From Lasioglossum baleicum (lineage: Eukaryota; Arthropoda; Insecta; Hymenoptera; Halictidae): DNA of 64,000 nucleotides. The position numbers and the translations under genes are program-made. Under the pieces are notes generated by a model, which saw only the letters and a program-made list of their open reading frames with translations, did not search any database and was not told the DNA's origin. Shown here piece by piece: positions 1 through 11,160 of this stretch. The DNA lies in NCBI RefSeq assembly GCF_051020765.1, contig NW_027469121.1:744001-808000 (forward strand), in the 5' to 3' direction. Numbering within the stretch: the stretch's first letter is position 1; the number at the start of each line of letters is the position of its first letter.

Positions 1-2403
1 CGACTAGCCTTGCGGGATGCATCCTCTCGCACGTCTTTTTACTCGACTAGCCTGCGGGATGCATCCTCTCGCACGTGTTTTTACTCGACTAGCCTGCGGG
101 ATGCATCCTCTCGCACGTGTTTTTGCTCGACTAGCCTGCGGGATGCATCCTCTCGCACGTGTTTTTGCTCGACTAGCCTGCGGGATGCATCCTCTCGCAC
201 GTGTTTTTACTCGACTAGACTGCGGGATGCATCCTCACGCACGTGTTTTACTCGGCTAGCCTGCGGGATGCATCCTCTCGCACGTGTTTTTGCTCGACTA
301 GCCTGCGGGTTGCATCCTCTCGCACGTGTTTTTGCTCGACTAGCCTGCGGGATGCATCCTCTCGCACGTGTTTTTGCTCGACTAGCCATGCGCATCCCAA
401 AAAACCTGCGCATGCGCATCCCAAAAAACCTGCGCGTGCGCATCCCAAAAAACCTGCGCATGCGCATCCCACAAAACCTGCGCATGCGCATCCCACAAAA
501 CCTGCGCATGCGCATCCCACAAAACCTCGTACGTGTTTTTACTCGACTAGTCGGCGGGATGCATCCTCTCGCACGTGTTTTTACTGGACTAGCCTGCGGG
601 ATGCATCCTCTCGCATGTGTTTTTACTCGAATAGCCTGCGGGATGCATCCTCTCGAACGTGTTTTTGCACGACTAGCCTGCGGGATGCATCCTCTCGCAC
701 GTGTTTTTGCTCGACTAGCCATGCGCATCCCAAAAAACCTGCGCATGCGCATCCCACAAAACCTGCGCATGCGCATCCGAAAAAACCTGCGCATGCGCAT
801 CCCACAAAACCTCGCACGTGTTTTTACTCGACTAGCCTGCGGGATGCATCCTCCCGCACGTGTTTTTACTCGACTAGCCTGCGGGATGTATCCTCTCGCA
901 CGTGTTTTTACTCGACTAGCCTGCGGGATGCATCCTCTCGCATGTGTTTTTACTCGACTAGCCTGCGGGATGCATCCTCTCGCACGTGTTTTTGCACGAC
1001 TAGTCTGCGGGATGCATCCTCTCGCACGTGTTTTTGCTCGACTAGCCTGCGGGATGCATCCTCTCGCACGTGTTTTTGCTCGACTAGCCTGCGGGATGCA
1101 TCCTCTCGCACGTGTTTTTACTCGACCAGCCTGCGGGATGCACCCTCTCGCACGTGTTTTTACTCGACTAGCCTGCGGGATGCATCCTCTCGCATGTGTT
1201 TTTACTCGACTAGCCATGCGCATCCCAAAAAACCTGCGCATGCGCATCCCAGAAAACCTGCGCATGCGCATACCACAAAACCTGCGCATGCGCATCCCAC
1301 AAAACCTCGCACGTGTTTTTACTCGACTAGCCTGCGGGATGCATCCTCTCGCACGTGTTTTTACTCGACTAGCCTGCGGGAATCATCCTCTCGCACGTGT
1401 TTTTACTCGACTAGCCTGCGGGAAGCATCCTCTCGCACGTGTTTTTACTCGACTACCCTGCGGGATGCATCCTCTCGCACGTGTTTTTGCTCGACTAGCC
1501 TGCGGGATGCATCCTCTCGCACGTGTTTTTGCTCGACTAGCCTGCGGGATGCATCCTCTCGCACGTGTTTTTACTCGACTAGCCTGCGGGATGCATCCTC
1601 CCGCACGTGTTTTTACTCGACTAGCCTGCGGGATGCATCCTCTCGCACGTGTTTTTGCTCGACTAGCCTGCGGGATGCATCCTCTCGCACGTGTTTTTGC
1701 TCGACTAGCCTGCGGGATGCATCCTCTCGCACGTGTTTTTGCTCGACTAGCCATGCGCATCCCAAAAAACCTGCGCATGCGCATCACAAAAAACCTGCGC
1801 GTGCGCATCCCAAAAAACCTGCGCATGCGCATCCCACAAAACCTGCGCATGCGCATCCCACAAAACCTCGTACGTGTTTTTACTCGACTAGTCGGCGGGA
1901 TGCATCCTCTCGCACGTGTTTTTACTGGACTAGCCTGCGGGATGCATCCTCTCGCATGTGTTTTTACTCGACTAGCCTGCGGGATGCATCCTCTCGAACG
2001 TGTTTTTGCACGACTAGCCTGCGGGATGCATCCTCTCGCACGTGTTTTTGCTCGACTAGCCATGCGCATCCCAAAAAACCTGCGCATGCGCATCCCAAAA
2101 AACCTGCGCATGCGCATCCCACAAAACCTGCGCATGCGCATCCGAAAAAACCTGCGCATGCGCATCCCACAAAACCTCGCACGTGTTTTTACTCGACTAG
2201 CCTGCGGGATGTATCCTCTCGCACGTGTTTTTACTCGACTAGCCTGCGGGATGCATCCTCTCGCACGTGTTTTTACTCGACTAGCCGGCGGGATGCATCC
2301 TCTCGCACGTGTTTTTACTGGACTAGCCTGCGGGATGCATCCTCTCGCATGTGTTTTTACTCGACTAGACTGCGGGATGCATCCTCACGCACGTGTTTTA
2401 CTC
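1..2403. repeat. Mixed A/B array, left edge
   Basis: B blocks lie at 387-526 (6 units), 720-811 (4), 1215-1306 (4), 1752-1867 (5) and 2061-2176 (5); all else is A units. The block at 387 includes one GCGCGTGCGC unit, as does the block at 1752. The segment around 950-1900 (A units with GGGAAGC or GCACCC, then a 4-unit block with a CATACC step, then GGGATCATCC-type A units) resembles 25.9-26.6 kb and 61.0-61.7 kb. A unique A unit reading GGGAATCATCC lies at about 1378-1388. The stretch closes with a 41-bp A unit at 2363-2403. Confidence 0.93.
2..253. repeat. 252-bp six-unit cassette: 43-bp A, four 42-bp A, 41-bp A
   Basis: The first unit (2-44) has an extra T, reading GACTAGCCTTGCGGG, and carries CACGTC in place of CACGTG. 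Four standard 42-bp units follow, and a 41-bp unit at 213-253 reads CCTCACGCACGTG then TTTTACTC with four T. The +1 and -1 lengths cancel, so the cassette is exactly 6 x 42 bp. The next unit begins GGCTAG instead of GACTAG. The same linkage holds at every one of the 12 cassettes in the window. Confidence 0.93.
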
Positions 2404-5027
2404 GACTAGCCTGCGGGATGCATCCTCTCGCACGTGTTTTTACTCGACTAGCCTGCGGGATGCATCCTCCCGCACGTGTTTTTACTCGACTAGCCTGCGG
2501 GATGCATCCTCTCGCATGTGTTTTTACTCGACTAGCCATGCGCATCCCAAAAAACCTGCGCATGCGCATCCCAAAAAACCTGCGCATGCGCATCCCACAA
2601 AACCTGCGCATGCGCATCCCACAAAACCTCGTACGTGTTTTTACTCGACTAGTCGGCGGGATGCATCCTCTCGCACGTGTTTTTACTGGACTAGCCTGCG
2701 GGATGCATCCTCTCGCATGTGTTTTTACTCGAATAGCCTGCGGGATGCATCCTCTCGAACGTGTTTTTGCACGACTAGCCTGCGGGATGCATCCTCTCGC
2801 ACGTGTTTTTGCTCGACTAGCCATGCGCATCCCAAAAAACCTGCGCATGCGCATCCCAAAAAACCTGCGCATGCGCATCCCACAAAACCTGCGCATGCGC
2901 ATCCGAAAAAACCTGCGCATGCGCATCCCACAAAACCTCGCACGTGTTTTTACTCGACTAGACTGCGGGATGCATCCTCACGCACGTGTTTTACTCGACT
3001 AGCCTGCGGGATGCATCCTCTCGCACGTGTTTTTACTCGACTAGCCTGCGGGATGCATCCTCCCGCACGTGTTTTTACTCGACTAGCCTGCGGGATGCAT
3101 CCTCTCGCATGTGTTTTTACTCGACTAGCCATGCGCATCCCAAAAAACCTGCGCATGCGCATCCCAAAAAACCTGCGCATGCGCATCCCACAAAACCTGC
3201 GCATGCGCATCCCACAAAACCTCGTACGTGTTTTTACTCGACTAGTCGGCGGGATGCATCCTCTCGCACGTGTTTTTACTGGACTAGCCTGCGGGATGCA
3301 TCCTCTCGCATGTGTTTTTACTCGAATAGCCTGCGGGATGCATCCTCTCGAACGTGTTTTTGCACGACTAGCCTGCGGGATGCATCCTCTCGCACGTGTT
3401 TTTGCTCGACTAGCCATGCGCATCCCAAAAAACCTGCGCATGCGCATCCCAAAAAACCTGCGCATGCGCATCCGAAAAAACCTGCGCATGCGCATCCCAC
3501 AAAACCTCGCACGTGTTTTTACTCGACTAGCCTGCGGGATGCATCCTCCCGCACGTGTTTTTACTCGACTAGCCTGCGGGATGTATCCTCTCGCACGTGT
3601 TTTTACTCGACTAGCTTGCGGGATGCATCCTCTCGCATGTGTTTTTACTCGACTAGCCATGCGCATCCCAAAAAACCTGCGCATGCGCATCCCAAAAAAC
3701 CTGCGCATGCGCATCCCAGAAAACCTGCGCATGCGCATCCCACAAAACCTGCGCATGCGCATCCCACAAAACCTCGCACGTGTTTTTACTCGACTAGCCT
3801 GCGGGATGCATCCTCCCGCACGTGTTTTTACTCGACTAGCCTGCGGGATGTATCCTCTCGCACGTGTTTTTACTCGACTAGCCATGCGCATCCCAAAAAA
3901 CCTGCGCATGCGCATCCCAAAAAACCTGCGCATGCGCATCCCACAAAACCTGCGCAAGCGCATCCCACAAAACCTGCGCATACGCATCCCACAAAACCTC
4001 GCACGTGTTTTTACTCGACTAGCCGGCGGGATGCATCCTCTCGCACGTGTTTTTACTGGACTAGCCTGCGGGATGCATCCTCTCGCACGTGTTTTTGCTC
4101 GACTAGCCTGCGGGATGCATCCTCTCGCACGTGTTTTTGCTCGACTAGCCATGCGCATCCCAAAAAACCTGCGCATGCGCATCCCAAAAAACCTGCGCAT
4201 GCGCATCCCACAAAACCTGCGCATGCGCATCCCACAAAACCTGCGCATGCGCATCCCACAAAGCCTCGTACGTGTTTTTACTCGACTAGTCGGCGGGATG
4301 CATCCTCTCGCACGTGTTTTTTCTGGACTAGCCTGCGGGATGCATCCTCTCGCATGTGTTTTTACTCGAATAGCCTGCGGGATGCATCCTCTCGAACGTG
4401 TTTTTGCACGACTAGCCTGCGGGATGCATCCTCTCGCACGTGTTTTTGCTCGACTAGCCATGCGCATCCCAAAAAACCTGCGCATGCGCATCCCAAAAAA
4501 CCTGCGCATGCGCATCCCAAAAAACCTGCGCATGCGCATCCCAGAAAACCTGCGCATGCGCATCCCACAAAACCTGCGCATGCGCATCCCACAAAACCTC
4601 GTACGTGTTTTTACTCGACTAGTCGGCGGGATGCATCCTCTCGCACGTGTTTTTACTGGACTAGCCTGCGGGATGCATCCTCTCGCATGTGTTTTTACTC
4701 GACTAGCCTGCGGGATGCATCCTCTCGCACGTGTTTTTGCACGACTAGTCTGCGGGATGCATCCTCTCGCACGTGTTTTTGCTCGACTAGCCATGCGCAT
4801 CCCAAAAAACCTGCGCATGCGCATCCCACAAAACCTGCGCATGCGCATCCCACAAAACCTGCGCATGCGCATCCCACAAAACCTCGCACGTGTTTTTACT
4901 CGACTAGCCTGCGGGATGCATCCTCTCGCACGTGTTTTTACTCGACTAGCCTGCGGAAAGCATCCTCTCGCACGTGTTTTTACTCGACTAGCCTGCGGGA
5001 TGCATCCTCTCGCACGTGTTTTTACTC
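2404..5027. repeat. Mixed A/B segment, paralogue of about 45.7-48.7 kb and 52.8-55.8 kb
   Basis: B blocks: 2537-2628, 2822-2937, 3130-3221, 3415-3506, 3658-3773, 3883-3998, 4150-4265, 4459-4598 and 4792-4883. The block order and the A variants between them correspond to 46380-48540 and 53511-55671. Differences seen: block 3415 has 4 units where its relatives have 6; block 3658 has 5 where they have 6; and a run of eight A units (335 bp, one of them 41 bp) present at about 47.46-47.80 kb is absent near 4.1 kb. Block 4150 ends AAAGCC and is followed by a T6 step (TTTTTTCTGG), shared with its relatives and with 22.2 kb. 41-bp units at 2363-2403 and 2956-2996 delimit a 593-bp module. Confidence 0.9.
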
Positions 5028-5615
5028 GACTAGCCTTGCGGGATGCATCCTCTCGCACGTCTTTTTACTCGACTAGCCTGCGGGATGCATCCTCTCGCAC
5101 GTGTTTTTACTCGACTAGCCTGCGGGATGCATCCTCTCGCACGTGTTTTTGCTCGACTAGCCTGCGGGATGCATCCTCTCGCACGTGTTTTTGCTCGACT
5201 AGCCTGCGGGATGCATCCTCTCGCACGTGTTTTTACTCGACTAGACTGCGGGATGCATCCTCACGCACGTGTTTTACTCGGCTAGCCTGCGGGATGCATC
5301 CTCTCGCACGTGTTTTTACTCGACTAGCCTTGCGGGATGCATCCTCTCGCACGTCTTTTTACTCGACTAGCCTGCGGGATGCATCCTCTCGCACGTGTTT
5401 TTACTCGACTAGCCTGCGGGATGCATCCTCTCGCACGTGTTTTTGCTCGACTAGCCTGCGGGATGCATCCTCTCGCACGTGTTTTTGCTCGACTAGCCTG
5501 CGGGATGCATCCTCTCGCACGTGTTTTTACTCGACTAGACTGCGGGATGCATCCTCACGCACGAGTTTTACTCGGCTAGCCTGCGGGATGCATCCTCTCG
5601 CACGTGTTTTTACTC
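5028..5615. repeat. Two tandem 294-bp heptamers of unit A
   Basis: Each heptamer is a 252-bp cassette (43-bp unit, four 42-bp units, 41-bp unit) plus one 42-bp unit starting GGCTAG: 5028-5321 and 5322-5615. The two 43-bp units are at 5028-5070 and 5322-5364, the 41-bp units at 5239-5279 and 5533-5573. In the second copy the E-box of the 41-bp unit is changed (CACGAG), which separates the copies. The same doubled heptamer occurs at 48685-49272 and 55816-56403. Confidence 0.93.
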
Positions 5616-6916
5616 GACTAGCCTGCGGGATGCATCCTCTCGCACGTGTTTTTGCTCGACTAGCCTGCGGGATGCATCCTCTCGCACGTGTTTTTGCTCG
5701 ACTAGCCATGCGCATCCCAAAAAACCTGCGCATGCGCATCCCAAAAAACCTGCGCGTGCGCATCCCAAAAAACCTGCGCATGCGCATCCCACAAAACCTG
5801 CGCATGCGCATCCCACAAAACCTGCGCATGCGCATCCCACAAAACCTCGTACGTGTTTTTACTCGACTAGTCGGCGGGATGCATCCTCTCGCACGTGTTT
5901 TTACTGGACTAGCCTGCGGGATGCATCCTCTCGCATGTGTTTTTACTCGAATAGCCTGCGGGATGCATCCTCTCGAACGTGTTTTTGCACGACTAGCCTG
6001 CGGGATGCATCCTCTCGCACGTGTTTTTGCTCGACTAGCCATGCGCATCCCAAAAAACCTGCGCATGCGCATCCCAAAAAACCTGCGCATGCGCATCCCA
6101 CAAAACCTGCGCATGCGCATCCGAAAAAACCTGCGCATGCGCATCCCACAAAACCTCGCACGTGTTTTTACTCGACTAGCCTGCGGGATGCATCCTCCCG
6201 CACGTGTTTTTACTCGACTAGCCTGCGGGATGTATCCTCTCGCACGTGTTTTTACTCGACTAGCCTGCGGGATGCATCCTCTCGCATGTGTTTTTACTCG
6301 ACTAGCCATGCGCATCCCAAAAAACCTGCGCATGCGCATCCCAAAAAACCTGCGCATGCGCATCCCAGAAAACCTGCGCATGCGCATCCCACAAAACCTG
6401 CGCATGCGCATCCCACAAAACCTCGCACGTGTTTTTACTCGACTAGCCTGCGGGATGCATCCTCCCGCACGTGTTTTTACTCGACTAGCCTGCGGGATGT
6501 ATCCTCTCGCACGTGTTTTTACTCGACTAGCCATGCGCATCCCAATAAACCTGCGCATGCGCATCCCAAAAAACCTGCGCATGCGCATCCCAAAAAACCT
6601 GCGCATGCGCATCCCACAAAACCTGCGCATACGCATCCCACAAAACCTCGCACGTGTTTTTACTCGACTAGCCGGCGGGATGCATCCTCTCGCACGTGTT
6701 TTTACTGGACTAGCCTGCGGGATGCATCCTCTCGCACGTGTTTTTGCTCGACTAGCCTGCGGGATGCATCCTCTCGCACGTGTTTTTGCTCGACTAGCCT
6801 GCGGGATGCATCCTCTCGCACGTGTTTTTGCTCGACTAGCCTGCGGGATGCATCCTCTCGCACGTGTTTTTACTCGACTAGACTGCGGGATGCATCCTCA
6901 CGCACGTGTTTTACTC
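5616..6916. repeat. Mixed A/B segment
   Basis: B blocks: 5707-5846 (6 units, one with GCGCGTGCGC), 6040-6155, 6307-6422 and 6532-6647 (5 units each). The block at 6532 starts with a unique CCCAATAAACC step and ends with the GCGCATACGC unit that is typically followed by GCCGGCGGG in the next A unit. A 41-bp unit at 6876-6916, followed by GGCTAG, closes the segment without a preceding 43-bp unit. Confidence 0.92.
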
Positions 6917-9900
6917 GGCTAGCCTGCGGGATGCATCCTCTCGCACGTGTTTTTACTCGACTAGCCTGCGGGATGCATCCTCCCGCACGTGTTTTTACTC
7001 GACTAGCCTGCGGGATGCATCCTCTCGCACGTGTTTTTGCTCGACTAGCCTGCGGGATGCATCCTCTCGCACGTGTTTTTGCTCGACTAGCCTGCGGGAT
7101 GCATCCTCTCGCACGTGTTTTTGCTCGACTAGCCTGCGGGATGCATCCTCTCGCACGTGTTTTTGCTCGACTAGCCATGCGCATCCCAAAAAACCTGCGC
7201 ATGCGCATCCCAAAAAACCTGCGCATGCGCATCCCACAAAACCTGCGCATGCGCATCCCACAAAACCTGCGCATACGCATCCCACAAAACCTCGCACGTG
7301 TTTTTACTCGACTAGCCGGCGGGATGCATCCTCTCGCACGTGTTTTTACTGGACTAGCCTGCGGGATGCATCCTCTCGCACGTGTTTTTGCTCGACTAGC
7401 CTGCGGGATGCATCCTCTCGCACGTGTTTTTACTCGACTAGCCTGCGGGATGCATCCTCCCGCACGTGTTTTTACTCGACTAGCCTGCGGGATGCATCCT
7501 CTCGCACGTGTTTTTGCTCGACTAGCCTGCGGGATGCATCCTCTCGCACGTGTTTTTACTCGACCAGCCTGCGGGATGCACCCTCTCGCACGTGTTTTTA
7601 CTCGACTAGCCTGCGGGATGCATCCTCTCGCATGTGTTTTTACTCGACTAGCCATGCGCATCCCAAAAAACCTGCGCATGCGCATCCCAGAAAACCTGCG
7701 CATGCGCATACCACAAAACCTGCGCATGCGCATCCCACAAAACCTCGCATGTGTTTTTACTCGACTAGCCTGCGGGATGCATCCTCTCGCACGTGTTTTT
7801 ACTCGACTAGCCTGCGGGAAGCATCCTCTCGCACGTGTTTTTACTCGACTAGCCTGCGGGAAGCATCCTCTCGCACGTGTTTTTACTCGACTAGCCTGCG
7901 GGATGCATCCTCTCGCACGTGTTTTTGCTCGACTAGCCTGCGGGATGCATCCTCTCGCACGTGTTTTTGCTCGACTAGCCTGCGGGATGCATCCTCTCGC
8001 ACGTGTTTTTACTCGACTAGCCTGCGGGATGCATCCTCCCGCACGTGTTTTTACTCGACTAGCCTGCGGGATGCACCCTCTCGCACGTGTTTTTACTCGA
8101 CTAGCCTGCGGGATGCATCCTCTCGCATGTGTTTTTACTCGACTAGCCATGCGCATCCCAAAAAACCTGCGCATGCGCATCCCAAAAAACCTGCGCGTGC
8201 GCATCCCAAAAAACCTGCGCATGCGCATCCCACAAAACCTGCGCATGCGCATCCCACAAAACCTGCGCATGCGCATCCGAAAAAACCTGCGCATGCGCAT
8301 CCCACAAAACCTCGCACGTGTTTTTACTCGACTAGCCTGCGGGATGCATCCTCCCGCACGTGTTTTTACTCGACTAGCCTGCGGGATGTATCCTCTCGCA
8401 CGTGTTTTTACTCGACTAGCCTGCGGGATGCATCCTCTCGCATGTGTTTTTACTCGACTAGCCATGCGCATCCCAAAAAACCTGCGCATGCGCATCCCAA
8501 AAAACCTGCGCATGCGCATCCCAGAAAACCTGCGCATGCGCATCCCACAAAACCTGCGCATGCGCATCCCACAAAACCTCGTACGTGTTTTTACTCGACT
8601 AGTCGGCGGGATGCATCCTCTCGCATGTGTTTTTACTCGACTAGCCTGCGGGATGCATCCTCTCGCACGTGTTTTTGCACGACTAGTCTGCGGGATGCAT
8701 CCTCTCGCACGTGTTTTTACTCGACTAGCCTGCGGGATGCATCCTCCCGCACGTGTTTTTACTCGACTAGCCTGCGGGATGCATCCTCTCGCACGTGTTT
8801 TTGCTCGACTAGCCTGCGGGATGCATCCTCTCGCACGTGTTTTTGCTCGACTAGCCTGCGGGATGCATCCTCTCGCACGTGTTTTTGCTCGACTAGCCAT
8901 GCGCATCCCAAAAAACCTGCGCATGCGCATCCCAAAAAACCTGCGCATGCGCATCCCACAAAACCTGCGCATGCGCATCCCACAAAACCTGCGCATGCGC
9001 ATCCCACAAAGCCTCGTACGTGTTTTTACTCGACTAGTCGGCGGGATGCATCCTCTCGCACGTGTTTTTACTGGACTAGCCTGCGGGATGCATCCTCTCG
9101 CATGTGTTTTTACTCGAATAGCCTGCGGGATGCATCCTCTCGAACGTGTTTTTGCACGACTAGCCTGCGGGATGCATCCTCTCGCACGTGTTTTTGCTCG
9201 ACTAGCCATGCGCATCCCAAAAAACCTGCGCATGCGCATCCCAAAAAACCTGCGCATGCGCATCCCACAAAACCTGCGCATGCGCATCCGAAAAAACCTG
9301 CGCATGCGCATCCCACAAAACCTCGCACGTGTTTTTACTCGACTAGCCTGCGGGATGCATCCTCCCGCACGTGTTTTTACTCGACTAGCCTGCGGGATGT
9401 ATCCTCTCGCACGTGTTTTTACTCGACTAGCCTGCGGGATGCATCCTCTCGCATGTGTTTTTACTCGACTAGCCATGCGCATCCCAAAAAACCTGCGCAT
9501 GCGCATCCCAAAAAACCTGCGCATGCGCATCCCAGAAAACCTGCGCATGCGCATCCCACAAAACCTGCGCATGCGCATCCCACAAAACCTCGTACGTGTT
9601 TTTACTCGACTAGTCGGCGGGATGCATCCTCTCGCACGTGTTTTTACTGGACTAGCCTGCGGGATGCATCCTCTCGCATGTGTTTTTACTCGACTAGCCT
9701 GCGGGATGCATCCTCTCGCACGTGTTTTTGCACGACTAGTCTGCGGGATGCATCCTCTCGCACGTGTTTTTGCTCGACTAGCCATGCGCATCCCAAAAAA
9801 CCTGCGCATGCGCATCCCACAAAACCTGCGCATGCGCATCCCACAAAACCTGCGCATGCGCATCCCACAAAACCTCGCACGTGTTTTTACTCGACTAGCC

Positions 9901-11160
9901 TGCGGGATGCATCCTCCCGCACGTGTTTTTACTCGACTAGCCTGCGGGATGTATCCTCTCGCACGTGTTTTTACTCGACTAGCCATGCGCATCCCAAAAA
10001 ACCTGCGCATGCGCATCCCAAAAAACCTGCGCATGCGCATCCCAAAAAACCTGCGCATGCGCATCCCACAAAACCTGCGCATGCGCATCCCACAAAACCT
10101 GCGCATACGCATCCCACAAAACCTCGCACGTGTTTTTACTCGACTAGCCGGCGGGATGCATCCTCTCGCACGTGTTTTTACTGGACTAGCCTGCGGGATG
10201 CATCCTCTCGCACGTGTTTTTGCTCGACTAGCCTGCGGGATGCATCCTCTCGCACGTGTTTTTACTCGACTAGCCTGCGGGATGCATCCTCCCGCACGTG
10301 TTTTTACTCGACTAGCCTGCGGGATGCATCCTCCCGCACGTGTTTTTACTCGACTAGCCTGCGGGATGCACCCTCTCGCACGTGTTTTTACTCGACTAGC
10401 CTGCGGGATGCATCCTCTCGCATGTGTTTTTACTCGACTAGCCATGCGCATCCCAAAAAACCTGCGCATGCGCATCCCAAAAAACCTGCGCGTGCGCATC
10501 CCAAAAAACCTGCGCATGCGCATCCCACAAAACCTGCGCATGCGCATCCCACAAAACCTGCGCATGCGCATCCCACAAAACCTCGTACGTGTTTTTACTC
10601 GACTAGTCGGCGGGATGCATCCTCTCGCACGTGTTTTTACTGGACTAGCCTGCGGGATGCATCCTCTCGCATGTGTTTTTACTCGACTAGCCTGCGGGAT
10701 GCATCCTCTCGAACGTGTTTTTGCACGACTAGCCTGCGGGATGCATCCTCTCGCACGTGTTTTTGCTCGACTAGCCATGCGCATCCCAAAAAACCTGCGC
10801 ATGCGCATCCCAAAAAACCTGCGCATGCGCATCCCACAAAACCTGCGCATGCGCATACGAAAAAACCTGCTCATGCGCATCCCACAAAACCTCGCACGTG
10901 TTTTTACTCGACTAGCCTGCGGGATGCATCCTCCCGCACGTGTTTTTACTCGACTAGCCTGCGGGATGTATCCTCTCGCACGTGTTTTTACTCGACTAGC
11001 CTGCGGGATGCATCCTCTCGCACGTGTTTTTACTCGACTAGCCGGCGGGATGCATCCTCTCGCACGTGTTTTTACTGGACTAGCCTGCGGGATGCATCCT
11101 CTCGCATGTGTTTTTACTCGACTAGACTGCGGGATGCATCCTCACGCACGTGTTTTACTC
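6917..11160. repeat. Mixed A/B segment with the longest run free of 41-bp units in the left third
   Basis: B blocks: 7176-7291, 7653-7744, 8148-8311 (7 units), 8463-8578, 8898-9013, 9207-9322, 9474-9589, 9783-9874, 9984-10123, 10443-10582 and 10776-10891. The interval 9014-9473 shows the recurrent module in clean form. After a block come TACGTG, then GACTAGTCGGCGGG, ACTGGACTAG, CATGTG, GAACGTG and a GCTC unit; after the next block come CACGTG, CCCGCACGTG, GATGTATCC and CATGTG, then another block. The block at 10776 has a unique CATACGAAAAAACC step followed by CTGCTCATG. A 41-bp unit lies at 11120-11160. Confidence 0.92.

Noticed and set aside
45..212. T5 tracts after palindromes as intrinsic terminators
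   Set aside because: CACGTG and GGATGCATCC are too short to act as terminator stems, and the pattern recurs in nearly every unit, so it reflects repeat structure and not transcription ends.
387..811. CRISPR-like appearance (regular short repeats with intervening sequence)
   Set aside because: The sequence between repeats is itself the other repeat and is not variable, so there are no spacers. No cas-like gene is present.
6870..10880. A 1,336-codon minus-strand reading frame of Arg-rich repeats
   Set aside because: It is a shadow of the same units in reverse complement. Its sense frame overlaps equally long plus-strand frames, which a real gene would not produce throughout 64 kb.
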